Positions 31,413 to 43,735 of a DNA stretch of 64,000 nucleotides are shown piece after piece. The first letter of the stretch is position 1, and every line of letters starts with the position of its first letter. Below the pieces are notes generated by a model. The model saw nothing but the letters and a program-made list of their open reading frames with translations. It did no database searches and was not told where the DNA came from. The position numbers and the translations under genes were made by a program. The stretch is from the NCBI GenBank assembly GCA_022495005.1, contig JAGYXB010001761.1, positions 62,001 through 126,000 on the forward strand. The letters run 5' to 3'. Origin of the DNA: Rhyacophila brunnea (taxonomy: Eukaryota > Arthropoda > Insecta > Trichoptera > Rhyacophilidae).

Positions 31413-32819
31413 GTATTACAAATGCTAATCAAAATCGCAGCCAATTTAGAAAAGCAAAAATATTACCAGAGTTAAATGATTCTAGAAATATGTATTATTT
31501 TTCCAATTTGAATTTATGTGTAGACGTAGAAGCTAGACGGATTGTAGTATTTTTTGATGGTTAGAAGCTCGTAGTTAGTGAAATCAATGAATGAATTAAT
31601 AATCAGCTAACTCATATTTTAGTAAGATTCTCCTTGCTTTACCTGTAAAGAACTCTTACAATTTTTTGATCATATAGCATGCAGTTAATATGAGAACTTG
31701 GAAAAAATGTAGTATTTGGTTAGGTTAAAGATCAGTGACGATGGAAAAACCTCTGTACTGATGGATGAATCAAATAAATAATGTTGCAAACTTTCCAATA
31801 ACACTGGCCCTCAATGATGATGTTCCAATGAAGTTAAACGACTTAATTAGTTTTATATACCAATATTTACAAACGTTAAAACATAAAAAATATTTTCTTT
31901 TGTATTTAAACCACAAAGCAGTCACCAATTTTCTTCTAACTCAAATGTAAGTTACTAGGTCAGCATGTCTCATCAATCACGATGCTTACAGTATATCAAT
32001 TTTTTTCTGCAATCGTTTTTATCATTTTGCCATTCCAAAGTTTCTGTGCTTAATGAAGATAAACTCAAAATCCATTTAGTTATTCTGCATTTTATGGCTT
32101 ATAAAGATTCATAGTTTTTTTTAGTTTAACCGTTATCGAACATACATTATTGTGAAAACATCTCGATATAATATAGAGTGTTACATTCTCAAATATTCCG
32201 AATTATTCTTTGAATAAAATAAATAGTTTCTTAAATTATAAGCAAGTGTAAGTACGTTAAAAACAAAAAATTCGGAGTGATCCGGACATCGGTAAGTAAT
32301 TAAGACAGTTAATTGATTTATATTAAGACATTTAATTTAAATTCATCGTTATTAAGTAGTATGTCGGTAGTTTAATTATTGGAAAACCATATTGGCGCGA
32401 CTACATAGTTTCAAGTCACGTCAGGTGTATTTTTTCAACGAAGAGTATTTATAGTGGGTATACAGTTTACTATATATATTTATTATATTTGAGATGTTTT
32501 CGAATTATGTGTGTACAATATATAGAATGTTGAATTATTAAATTTTGTGAATCAATCGTTGAACCATTATTGTAAAAACACGTGTAAGTATTATCATCTT
32601 TTGAAATTGATTTAAATATATCGTCATTATTATAGCTTATAGGATTGCGATGAAATTGTATTGAAAGAGAATATTTTACATGAATATTACAATAGTATCT
32701 CGAATGTTCCTGTTTTAACGCAGAAATGTGTTTCTTCATAACCAAGGTATACGGAATTGATTGGTGGTATGAAAAGTGTAACAGCCACCAATGCTTCAAA
32801 TATATATTGATAAATAGGT
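31413..32819. other. AT-rich stretch, no gene seen
   Basis: No protein-like frame is convincing. A stretch near 32165-32245 resembles 45425-45485 (both contain TACATTCT.AAAT and GAATAAAA.AAATAGTT) and so belongs to a dispersed repeat. Confidence 0.45.
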
Positions 32820-33492
32820 CAGGGATGGCGAACCTTTTTAAACCAAATCCTATTTTTCGACTGTCTGGCGTGTCAAGCAGTTTTTTATGGCGAAAAAAAA
32901 AGTTTTTTAAGTTTTCTAAAAAAATAGTTTTTAAGAATTCTATTAAAAAGGTTTCAAAATTACAACTGAGCTATTGATATTCTATCTTTCACACTATTTC
33001 TAGCCGAAGGTATATGTTTTATTATTTGAATATTTTTTCCTTGTTTTCAAATTACTCAAAGATATCGTGGAAGCATTTAAACTACTCTTCTTTCATATTA
33101 TATTCTCCATCACTGAGCGGTTTTCTATTTTTAGAGATTACGTTTGAGGTAAAATAACAAGCAGTTAATATAGTTGAATGGCTGCCGATAATTAATTTCA
33201 TAAGGTTTGTTGATTGAATATTGTTATTTTTATTTCCCTGATCCTAAGGACCGACCTATGCAATCGTATATTTACATTAAATTTAATGATTATTTTTAAA
33301 AATGATTTGCCTGCGATTTTTCATTGTCATTATTTTGTAATATTATATATAAGTAAGCACTTAAGTAGGTATACGTATATTTATTTGTAAAACGTTTTTA
33401 TAAAATAAAAAAACTTTTTTTAAATATATTACTTGGTAATTTATTTTCTCTTCAAAATGAAACATTCGAGTGCCATATGTTCGCCATCCCTA
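32820..33492. mobile_element. hAT-like non-autonomous element
   Basis: The left end CAGGGATGGCGAACC is mirrored at the right (GTTCGCCATCCCTA), with the terminal bases of the right end mutated. Flanking octamers AAATAGGT and ATATATGT agree at 6 of 8 positions, consistent with an aged 8-bp duplication. The interior is AT-rich with no transposase recognisable. The end sequence differs from both other hAT families in the window. Confidence 0.6.
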
Positions 33493-36400
33493 ATATATGT
33501 ACTAAATAAAACTCATTTATTATTTTATATTATCATTTAATTACAATATACTTTCAGATATCAAGTCTCATTAAAGTTAGACAATTACAATTAAATACAA
33601 AACCATAATATTAATATAAAGCCATCTATATGCAAACAATATTTTCATTACATATGGACATAAAAGTATAATATATTCAATGGAAAATCATTATTATAAA
33701 ATAGTTACTGCGGAATATGTGCCAGTTTATGTCACGTTCTACAATGTGCTATGATTAAAAATGGTGTCAGAAGTAAATCGGACAATGGAAAATAAAATAT
33801 TCAATTATGATTTATAACAATATTGATTTTTCATCATATTTTTGAAATAAAAAGAGTTCTACAAAATGAATCATTCATTAATTACTTTTTGATATTCTTA
33901 GAATATTACAGAAGTCGTATTATATTATACATACATGTTTTTTTATAAATACGTCAGCGATTTAGATTACCACGAAATTCATCTCTAAAATATACAAATA
34001 GCAAAATTAAAATAATTGTGATGCTGAGGAGAAAAATGAGTATAACTGAAATATAATTTAAAAAATACATGAATGCTGACACAAAATTCAAACATCTGTA
34101 TCTAGTTTGAATTTTATTATTAATATCAGATAATGAAATAGTAATAAACAATCATTTCAGAATTATACCTCATTTACAATAATCGTAATAATTTACAACT
34201 ATCGCATAATATTTAACTTTCAAGTATTTTTTTCAAGTCAGTTACTGATACATTTGTATTTATTTTGTTAAATTATAATCAATTGAATTTTTGTGTTTTG
34301 TTTGAATAAATTTAATCATTAATAAAAAATGTATTTTCTATAAAATTTGCGTTGGAAGATTAGTTATTTTTATGACTAATGAATGGTTAATATATATTAT
34401 ATAAATATTGTGAAGTACTTTTGTACTATGTGACCACAAAGAGACATTATTATTTTTTATGCGGTAATACGTATGAGAACAAACAAAATAATACAACATT
34501 TTTTAGTAACTAGATCTTTGTTAGATGATATTCGTGACTGGAAAATTATATTTATATATACTATGCAGTTATCCGTATCATAGTTTCCTGTGAGATTTTC
34601 TATCGAAAATCGATGGCCTTATAGCATCGAGGTCAAATTCAGAATATAAGACAAGCGTAAGATGGAAGAGAATAAGGTAAGGAAGTAAATTATAAATACA
34701 TTCATATCGTATATGTTTATATAAAATTATGATTGTTTCAAAAGTAGATTAGCAAGTAGGTAATCGTAAGTTTCAAGTTGTATCTATCAGATATTTGATA
34801 TTAATCAATATTAGATTAATATTCGTATTGAATCTAATAAAATTGGAACATTACTGTCTACAATACTCCACAAACAACGCATCATTTTTTTATTCTCAAT
34901 TCTATATGGCCATCTCTTTTCGGTACGATAGTTTACAATGAATTGTGATATCGTGAAATTTACCTAATGCAGCTAATTTACACGTAACCGGTTATAATAT
35001 TATGTTTTGGTTTGTTTTTGAATTTCAAAAAGCAAAATAAAATGTTTGATATCTACTTGTAGTCGTATATAATATACTACATTGCCTTATTTGACACAGA
35101 GGGAGTACCCATTTGAAGTTTATACTAATAGTGGAACAACTTAACATTGAAATTGCGCAAATTACGATTTTGTCTACCGCGCACGAATTATGTCAAATAA
35201 ATTTAATTGTTATTACCATTTTTATTTCCAACTGTTCTTACATGAAGACTATTTCATCGTTTTTTTTCACTTAACGTCGCTCTAACTAAGTACGTCATAT
35301 TTTCTGTTAAAACTATCGAACTTCATGCTTATGTGGTATGTTGACATTAGCAGAATTAATCAGCTCTGATTTATTTTTATTTATCATAATTTCCATACAA
35401 AACTGTGATCTTTTTAATATGATTTTTTTCATAAAAAATACAAGTATGTAATATATACTCAAAATACTTAAATAATTGTGCATAATATACTCCCCCTGTC
35501 TTTAGCTCGGAATAATATAAATAGCTTCTATATATTGTTATTATAAATTCAATATACTACTAAATACTTGCAATACGGAAATTATCACCCACTTTTCAAT
35601 TCATCAGTTATTATCGATTAGAAAATAATATAATGCTTATACCTTTTAGAATAATAAATAAACAGCAAAGTAAAAATATTAATATTATAATAAATACATC
35701 CTGCATAATATACTATATTCATAGAACTTACTAAAAAGCGACAACAATTTAGTCACTTTATTATATTAGGCTTTAAAAACAATTTTTACAATTCTAATGC
35801 AACTAAACAATATACAAACATTTCATTATATTTTTTTTATAATTTAATGATATTATATTATTATGTTATTATTCTAACATTGAAAATATATTTCGAGCTT
35901 TATAATAATGTATAAACTATTCTAAATACATAATTTTTTTTTAAATAATATTTTTGTTTATAATAAAATTATATAGTACTTAAAAAAAACTGTTTAAATC
36001 GTTACCTCGATATTATAACAAGCCTATTATTATACTGATGTATACTGTTTTTTCTATACAATACAATCTCAGACAACTCATGAATCAATAGAAATCGATC
36101 ATATTATGTTATATGCATAGTTACACAAAATTTTGTTTAACATAGCAGTACAATATGATTTAAGAAAATAATAATCATTAATTTTCTGTAATATTATAAA
36201 GTTTTGACATATTTTTATCGACACATTTTCTATAGATATGCGTGTCTAAGGAAGACACCGTATTTCACGGCTTAAGTGCGATTCTATGTCAAATAAAATC
36301 ATCGTCCAATCTCTTATTATAAAAGATGGTACAAGAAGAAGAAAAAGCAGTGTTGTTGATTACATTTTGTCGATGATTGAGTATTCCCACGGTGACAATA

Positions 36401-38892
36401 GTGCTAATTTTAACCAATTATATACACACTGTACTATTATTTAAATTATGTAATTTCGAACAATATCAAAATCAAAAATATATATACTTGTTGAAATTAT
36501 AAATATTATTTAAAAAAAAAAATAACAAATTAATAAAATTAAAATCTAAGCTATAATATATTGACGATTATTGTAGGTATATATTATAATATGGCAATAT
36601 ATTTCATATATTCATAATACTTATATGTAATAATTAAATTACGTATTCCTAATACCTACGTAAATTAAATATACTTTTTTTTATAAAGATATCATAAGAA
36701 ATATCAGATTAATAATATGATAATATTCTGATGAAATAAATAGTGATATATTTTGATAATAAATAGAGATATATTTATTTTCATTTAACTAAGATAGTAA
36801 ATTTATTTTTACATAAATAAATACAACAATAGTGAAGTTAAAAAAATGAATAAATTGTCTTAGTGATTTACAAGAATTTAGAAAAAAATCAGTCATAAAT
36901 GAAAAAAAAATATAAATAAAAACATAATTGAAAATATCATGTCATTATTTTCGTATTTGTCCATTATTTTAATACACATTTTAATTATTATAATAATATC
37001 GATCAAATTTTTTTTACATTTATCTTCTAGTTATACTATGATAAAAATGTAATTGAAAAAATTGTGCCATTTTAATTATTGTGTAACATCATGACTTATT
37101 TATTAAATAATAATAATAATAATATAATGTAAGATATATGACATATTTTTAATATATTATAAAGCAAAGCCACGATGTTTATAAAATTATGCATGTTTTT
37201 GATACATTGTAAATATTCTAAGTAATAACATTGTTTAATATACACTTTTCTTATGACATTAAGTAATTATTACCTTCACAGTGTGGAGGTTTATATTGTG
37301 CTCCACCTTGGAAAGAAAATGGAGATAATATACTTCGTAGATAATAAACTTTATAAAACATAATAATATTATATTATATAAAAATCACAAATATATTTAA
37401 AAAAAAAAAATAACGAATAAATAATATCATACATTTACAGTGAAAGAAATATCAAAATATATTTTAAGTCCACAATATTTAGTAAATGCATTAAATTACA
37501 AATATGTCGTGCAATATTTACCAAATATAGCGTTAATTTACAAGCCCACGGTGATCGAGCAGAACTGTAGGTACGATTAGCACCAGTTCCGCTCTGTTTA
37601 TTAACAATGCATGGTTTTAAACAATCATTATGTTTTAATCAATCAGATTTGATTTTTTTTATTAATTAAAGCCCGAACCCGAAGCACTCCTGCTCAGTGG
37701 TAATAAAAAAACATACTTTTCATATAAAAAGGTTAATGAAATTAATAATTAGGTATCTACTTATATGGAAATTTGGTAGATTTAGAAAATATCTTAAACA
37801 AACCAAAACATTAACATATATCATATAAAACTAAAAAGGTGCTCAACATTCTGATAAATTAAAATATTTCAACGTTTCAGCCATTGATACTTGAAATAAT
37901 ATTATTATTTGTTAATTCAGAATTTACAGAAAAAAAGACTTTCATAATAAATGTTAATATCATGTAATTGTATTTTCCAGATATATAAATAAGTATATTA
38001 AAAATAATCAGAATAAAAGTAGGTAAGTAATACTATTGTATTGAAATAAAATCTATTTTTTTTATGAATGGCATCTCTCACATTTGTTTTTAAATAAATC
38101 AAATCTTAAAAAAACTGAGAGGAATTTTGTCAGATTTTGTATTTGTTTAATGAAATATTTTTATTAACGGTTTCATATTGAAAAATATGTTTTTTTCTGA
38201 AAACCTACCACTGGCATGGTATTTTAATTTTCAAATCAATAAAATAAATTTAACATAAATATATAGAACCTGACCCATTTTTTCTATAACTGAAAATTAA
38301 TTAAATATTTTATTTGGATCAGGTTTTTAAATATCTTTATGCTTAGTTTACTAATATAATACTATGTGTATATATGGAATTATTTACACAATCGTAAAAG
38401 TTATAATATATTTTCTATTAAATATATCTATTGGTCGTAATGTTAAAGATGGGTTACATTGTATTAAATATTTTTTTAATATTACACTTTTGTTCGTATT
38501 TATTTAAATTTTAATACATAACTTTATTTTACATGAGTGCTGTGTATATTTAAATATTTGTAATTTCATGGTTCTTCATCGCAAATGCATTTTGAATAAA
38601 AATAATAATTAAAAATATAATATAATATAATATAATCTAAGAATTTGTTTCGAACACCTCAAACATTTTTTTTGTTAATTCCAGTTGCGGCGTGTTCCCT
38701 TTAAACCCTGATTTTGTTAAATATACTTAAATAAAAACATAAATGTAATAAAATGAAATTATTCAGCATTTAAATATTTTATTATGGCATATCTAATACA
38801 CGCACCCAGGGGGTAGCAACAAATTATCTTCAAAATATGGTATATATGTACAAATAGAATCAATATACAAATCGGTAACGATAATCTTCGTA
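33493..38892. other. Long extremely AT-rich region without genes
   Basis: About 5.4 kb with no protein-like frame. It contains ATA/TAA simple repeats (for example near 37110-37130), an (AATAT)n-like run near 38615-38635 and many homopolymers. I find no transposon ends or RNA gene. Confidence 0.6.
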
Positions 38893-39264
38893 AAGCGTCA
38901 ATTACATTGAGCTTCTTTACGAGCTGTTTGTTGGCGAATTTAAAAGCGGGCGATTCAGCTACTGAGATTTGATGATTACACACAAAACTTTCCATTCGCT
39001 GAGAAGCCACAAGCCAGCGACTATTTTGACAGAACGTCATTCGTTTTTTTACCGGGAGGTTGATACTGCGCTCTACTGCTCAGACGCAGAAGGCCCACAC
39101 GCCGGCGTGTAGCGTGTAAAGTTGACCGGCTTTCAACTTTTCTTGGTAGAGTGTTTACAACCTGCATGTTAGCTTGTTCGATGATTACACTGGGTGACTT
39201 AATAGGCAGATTATAAATTCGCCAACAAACAGCTCGTAAAGAAGCTCAATGTAATTGACGCTTA
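38893..39264. mobile_element. MITE with ~50-bp near-perfect inverted ends
   Basis: The left arm AAGCGTCAATTACATTGAGC, continuing through CTTCTTTACGAGCTGTTTGTTGG, is perfectly mirrored at 39216-39264. The 270-bp interior is GC-richer than its surroundings and holds a smaller palindrome (CACACGCCGGCGTGTAG) near 39090. Identity of the arms implies a recent insertion or a strongly conserved foldback. Frames across the arms are not genes. Confidence 0.82.
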
Positions 39265-40206
39265 AATAATGCACAATCATATTTTTTTTCGCCTGCGTCG
39301 CTGTATTAAAAAATCCTGGGCTATTGACTCAATAGCGTAGTTTTTATGTGTATACGAATGAATTTTTATATAAGTATCATAAGCACTTATGTTTGTCACT
39401 AGAATTTATTATGGAATACTTATACTACAATTCAATTAACCCTACTTCAAATCTTTACAATAACGTCAACATTTTTGAAGCTCACTAGATTATAAATATA
39501 TACTTTCATATAAGTCGTATGAATATGATATCAATTATGGATTTATATATTTTCATTTCCATATAAGTACAACACCGATCATTCCCCATATTAATTTCCG
39601 TCAAAATTCATTCAAGCAGCACCAGTTGATTACCATTTCGTTTAATTGAAACCCACGAATCAATTTTTTCACATACGATGTTATGATTTTTTTATGTTAG
39701 TGATTTTCCATTTTGTGCATGTGCAATTATTTTGTCCCTTGAAAAATGATCTTTATAAGAAATATTTTAAATAATATTTTCTTATAAAAAAAGGGTAAAT
39801 TAATTTATCAATGTTTTGATGGATGATTGAAACAAAAAGCTTTTTATTTTTAATATTTTTGTTTTCTTTAGAAATATTCTGCAATCAGCATTTTAATCAG
39901 ACCATATTATTTTTTATCATAATGGCTACAATTAAAAATGTATTCTAGAGCAGAAAAACAAAGTCGCAGTTATTTAAAAAAAACTATTCAGCTTAATTTG
40001 AATTTATTAAACATACTTACTATATATATTTATTTTTTGACAGTGTAATTTTTAATAAAAAAATAATAATCAATGTATTAGTTTTTATTATGCAAATGCA
40101 ATACATCAATCTGAATAAGATTAATTTAAAATTAACGTTACTAGAGATTTTTTATGACAACAAATATGTGACATCCGGTTTTATGCTCTAAGGTACACAG
40201 TAAAAT

Positions 40207-40621
40207 GAGTTGCCTAGATTCATAACTCACATATTCTAAAATTCGAGTTTTGAGGTTATCGCAAAAATCTACCGGAGCACTGTTTTTTGTAATTAGAAGA
40301 AAAATATTGAACTTCCTCGAATATTAATAAGTGAGTGAGTCGATTAATTTTTTTAATACCTATAAATATTCATAAAGGCTGTAGACACACAGCGCACTAT
40401 GAGAAATAGAGCTCCTTGATTGGTTAGAGAGGCCTTGGTGACAGAACTTACATTTTCTTTTAAAAATGTGAGTTATGATACCAACCATTCTCAACGATTT
40501 TCACATGGTTTAAAGTGACTTTTGATACCCAACTATTTTCTTTATAAAGAATAATGCCTTTAGAATCTTTAACTAAAAAATGACAAAATTGCAAAATGTG
40601 AGTTATGACGCTAGGTGACTC
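40207..40621. mobile_element. MITE with CATAACTCACAT inverted ends
   Basis: Ends GAGTTGCCTAGATTCATAAC and the inverse of GAGTCACCTAGCGTCATAAC match over about 28 bp. AAAT flanks both sides. The interior includes a fragment (GGCTGTAGACACACAGCG at 40377) resembling the tip of the foldback MITE family at 3064. No coding capacity. Confidence 0.65.
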
Positions 40622-40852
40622 AAATAATGCAAATTATATTTAACTAAAACAAAGCTGTTTATCAATAATATTATGAAGCTTTACCACTGAGGGAAAATTT
40701 CCTTTAAAAAATCATCGTATAAGAATAAATTATTAATAATAATGCCAAAAACCTGCGCACGTATAATATAATATGATTATTAATGTCATTTCTGAATCCA
40801 ATAACAACCATATCTTCGCCCCACCGCTACAGTCGGGCCGTCGCAGAAATCA

Positions 40853-41095
40853 ATAGAATATTTTCTCCGTCGCCAAATCAAAATGGACGTGCTTCAAGCA
40901 TTTCTTCTTCCTCCACCTGCCCGGCTTCTTGAACCAGGGCAGCGTCCTTTTCTTCTTACCGACGGGAGCTGATGAGACGAAGTCGATTGACAATCATTTG
41001 TCGGGAGCCTCCGTCACCTCCAGGGTGACCGCAGAGTTCTCCAAGGTGTCATTCACGGTCTTGTGCCACATCTCCAAGACCACACTCCTACGATG
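40853..41095 (-). other. Open, coding-like continuation past the stop of the TMEM272-like exon
   Basis: In the same minus-strand frame as the preceding exon, 33 codons follow the TAG at 41096-41098 up to a TGA (40994-40996). A further 47 codons follow to a TGA at 40850-40852. The first segment (VVLEMWHKTVNDTLENSAV, then TLEVTEAPDK) uses strongly G/C-ending codons, unlike the AT-rich surroundings. The second is basic (KKKRTLPWFKKPGRWRKKK) and contains a donor-like GGTAAGAAG. It may be a former or alternative part of the same gene, 3' UTR of unusual composition, or an extension reached by readthrough or splicing. Confidence 0.35.
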
Positions 41096-41499
41096 CTACT
41101 TGAACCGGGTTGGACCCAACCATGGACACCCTACCAACTGACAAGCCGCCAGAACTATAATTACAATAAACATAATAGCCAGAATAGAATAAACAACAAA
41201 CAAATGAACTAAAGAAAAGGTGTACAATGTTTTGTGGCACCATTTATTTGGTTCGAATAACGTTGGCTGGAAGTCTGGCCATTTGATGCGGAGTATCCAG
41301 TAGTTGCCCAGGGCAAACCAGGCCAGGAGTAGAATAGTTAAAGATAGGGCAGCGATTCTGGGTCCTGTGGAGGGTGGCGATCGAGCTGCAAGCTGGCTGT
41401 AGAGAAGCCAACCTATCTTCAAGCCTCCTAGAGCACCGCCTACTACCATATACAATGGTATATGAGGCTCCCGAGGGCAGTCGCGAAGGAATTGGATAC
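41096..41499 (-). CDS. TMEM272-like multi-pass membrane protein, 3' exon (partial gene)
   Basis: The exon encodes the C-terminal half of a small membrane protein. It begins at a strong acceptor (pyrimidine tract then TTTGTTTCAG, AG at 41500-41501), and its first codons read IQFLRDCPREPHIPLYMVVG, a motif typical of insect TMEM272-like proteins. Three hydrophobic segments follow: about MVVGGALGGLKIGWLLYSQL, IAALSLTILLLAWFALGNYW and VHLFVVYSILAIMFIVIIVL. Between them is the conserved-looking FALGNYWILR...PNKWCHKTLYTF. With one segment in the missing upstream exon, a four-helix topology is expected. The frame ends at TAG (41096-41098). I could not find upstream exons in the window, so the intron is long or runs outside it. 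Function is unknown; family membership is recognised from memory and not tested. Confidence 0.6.
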
Positions 41500-41501
41500 C
41501 T

Positions 41502-43271
41502 GAAACAAAAGAGAAAAATTATGTTAATTCAAATATTTAAAAATATTTATACCTACTAGGTACCTACATGATTAAAGAATTAAACTGGGAATATAAATCG
41601 AGTATAAGCTTCCAATTGGGGCAACGTTTTAATATGAGTAGATTTTGTTATATTTTTAATAGATATTATAAAATTACAATTAATAGTTCATCATGAGCTT
41701 ATACGGATTAAAACTTGGCAAGCAATATCGTTCGGTCATTTCCAGCGACAGATTGACTCCGAATTACTAAGTATATCGATACGCATTGGCCGTTGGCGGC
41801 GTACGGTAGCGGGTATCAGCCTTTTCGGAATTCGTCTGCTAAAATTCGGTAAGTAAAAAGCTTATAATTTTACAGCTAATTAATATTCTACGCATAGCAA
41901 CTAAATTGTAGCTTACTCCTGGTTATAAGACCGTCAGAAGCCAGTTGCAGCTTAATACCCGAAGGGGTTTAATTTATTGGATGATAGCACCTATCATAGC
42001 TAAGGTTAAAAACAGTGTGACGCTCTAAAATAGCGTTTCTCAAATAGTGTTCGAGTTATCATTAGTTAGCATTCAGTGTATTTTAGTAATGTTTTATATT
42101 TGTTAATAAATCCTCTTGAATTATCGAGTTGTCGAGTATAGTCATATAATAATTAATAGAGATTAAATAGAGCCTTCAGAGATTTTACTATTAGAAAGAA
42201 AATGGTGATGTGTGTTTATCTCACCTATCTGGTCGACTTCCCCCCTCCCCCCAAGTCGAGGCTTTAAAGCTTGAACCCTGTTAGCCCCCTCTACCTTATG
42301 TGGACCATGGATAGACTATTCAAGCCTATCAATTCACTTTTTTTCGACCTTGTGGAGAAACATAACCATCTCTTCAGGTAATTTTTTAATGTTGCAGGAA
42401 TGTGTTGTTCGCGTATCTCAAATTTGAGAAATTAAATGAAGAGATTTGGCATGAGGACTGTATTATAAAACATCTAAATTCGCAATATAATACCATATTC
42501 TAGTAAGTTGTCATATGTAGAGGTTTTATATTTTAACTCTACAAATGTCAAGTTGTTGTCTATGGTCATTGATCGACCATAGACAATAATAATGAAATGA
42601 GTCAACAATTCAGTTGCAAATCCGGCCTCCAACAGTACAGTCAATCATGCGAGCAACTCCGCATGAAGTTTCGATATCAAATTCTAAATCATAATGTAAC
42701 CGTCAAGTAACAAAGTATAAAAACGATGTGACAGTCTTATTTTAGTGCCGTGTAAATCTTTAATGTTCTTTATGACAATATAAAACAATCCATATCAATT
42801 CTGTGTCTCATTTCAATTGTGCCCCCGAAAATTATATTATCACGAACACTAAGCAACCTTTTACATACAAATAACATCCAACGTCTATACATATATCGTT
42901 TTAATTGGTCTAAATATATATGATAATAATATAATGGTATACTGACAAGAAGATATATTGACATAGCAAAGTTTCTAATAGACCGACAGCATATTAAAAT
43001 GTAGGCATTAAGCATGATAAACACGCGCACTCTTAAAAGTTTCAGAAATATTCAACAGTGGACATGATAAACGGCTTTATTTTGATTCAATTAATCATTT
43101 TCGTCGAGGCTGCGGTATTTTGCATGTCGAAACAATATAACGCTACTTATTTGTGAACAAACTCTGTAAGCTGATGTTTTAATAAAACAATGCTCTACTC
43201 TAATAAATAATAATATAATATTATGTAAACACTGAGGATAAAAATTCTTTAATCACAGAATCCATATTATA
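41502..43271. other. Intron or intergenic sequence, no further exon found
   Basis: This lies directly upstream of the TMEM272-like exon on its coding strand and is probably intron. Notable items are a GC-richer patch at about 41735-41850 and a palindrome GTCTATGGTC...GACCATAGAC near 42560-42590. No conserved exon is recognised. Confidence 0.45.
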
Positions 43272-43642
43272 TGGTTACTTGCAAACTGTACGTAGAACAT
43301 TTCAACGTGGCACAGTTTGCCGTAATGTTTCTTATCAGAAAGAGATAATCATATTATACTTTACGGTCTATAATTTTATTAGATTCAATATGAATATTAA
43401 TTCAATTTACATAGCTGGTTTGGCATAATTCCTGAATTATTGAAAAATAAAAACCCAATCTAGCCTAACCTAACCTAACAAAGAATCCAATATATCAAAA
43501 TTTGTTTGCTGCCGTGTTTTATTTAGACATGAATTTTATGCCAGTACTATACGACCCAAAGAGGTTGGGCGGTCTTTAATATACGGCCATATATTTCCGA
43601 TACAACATTTCACGGCGAACTGCATATATACAAGTTTCCGGA
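43272..43642. mobile_element. Asymmetric-ended repeat element, copy 3
   Basis: It begins GGTTACTTGCAAACTGTACG, with GGCACAGTTTGCCG following. Its other end, read inward, begins CCGGAAACTTGTATATATGC, followed by CAGTTCGCCGTGAAATGTTG. It aligns with most of 14055-14607, sharing CCGTGTTTTATTTAGACATG and AATATACGGCCATATA, but is shorter because it lacks the nested inverted pair. It carries CCTAACCTAACCTAAC. Confidence 0.65.
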
Positions 43643-43675
43643 CACGATATTATATTAGGTAAAAATATCACTTAT

Positions 43676-43735
43676 AGCTTAGTGGTAAGGGCACATGGCC
43701 ACAAATCCCTGGAGGTACAGGTTTGAATTAATATT
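43676..43735 (+). mobile_element. tRNA-like SINE head
   Basis: TAGCTTAGTGGTAAGGGCAC is an A-box-type sequence and GGTTTGAATT a degenerate B box at tRNA-like spacing. No full cloverleaf can be drawn, so a SINE or tRNA relic is more likely than a tRNA gene. Confidence 0.45.

Noticed and set aside
37080..37135. CRISPR-like or regulatory tandem repeat
   Set aside because: A plain TAA/ATA microsatellite in AT-rich eukaryotic DNA.
40929..41141. 70-codon plus-strand frame opposite the TMEM272-like exon
   Set aside because: The minus strand has the splice acceptor, the membrane segments and the codon bias; the plus frame is its shadow.
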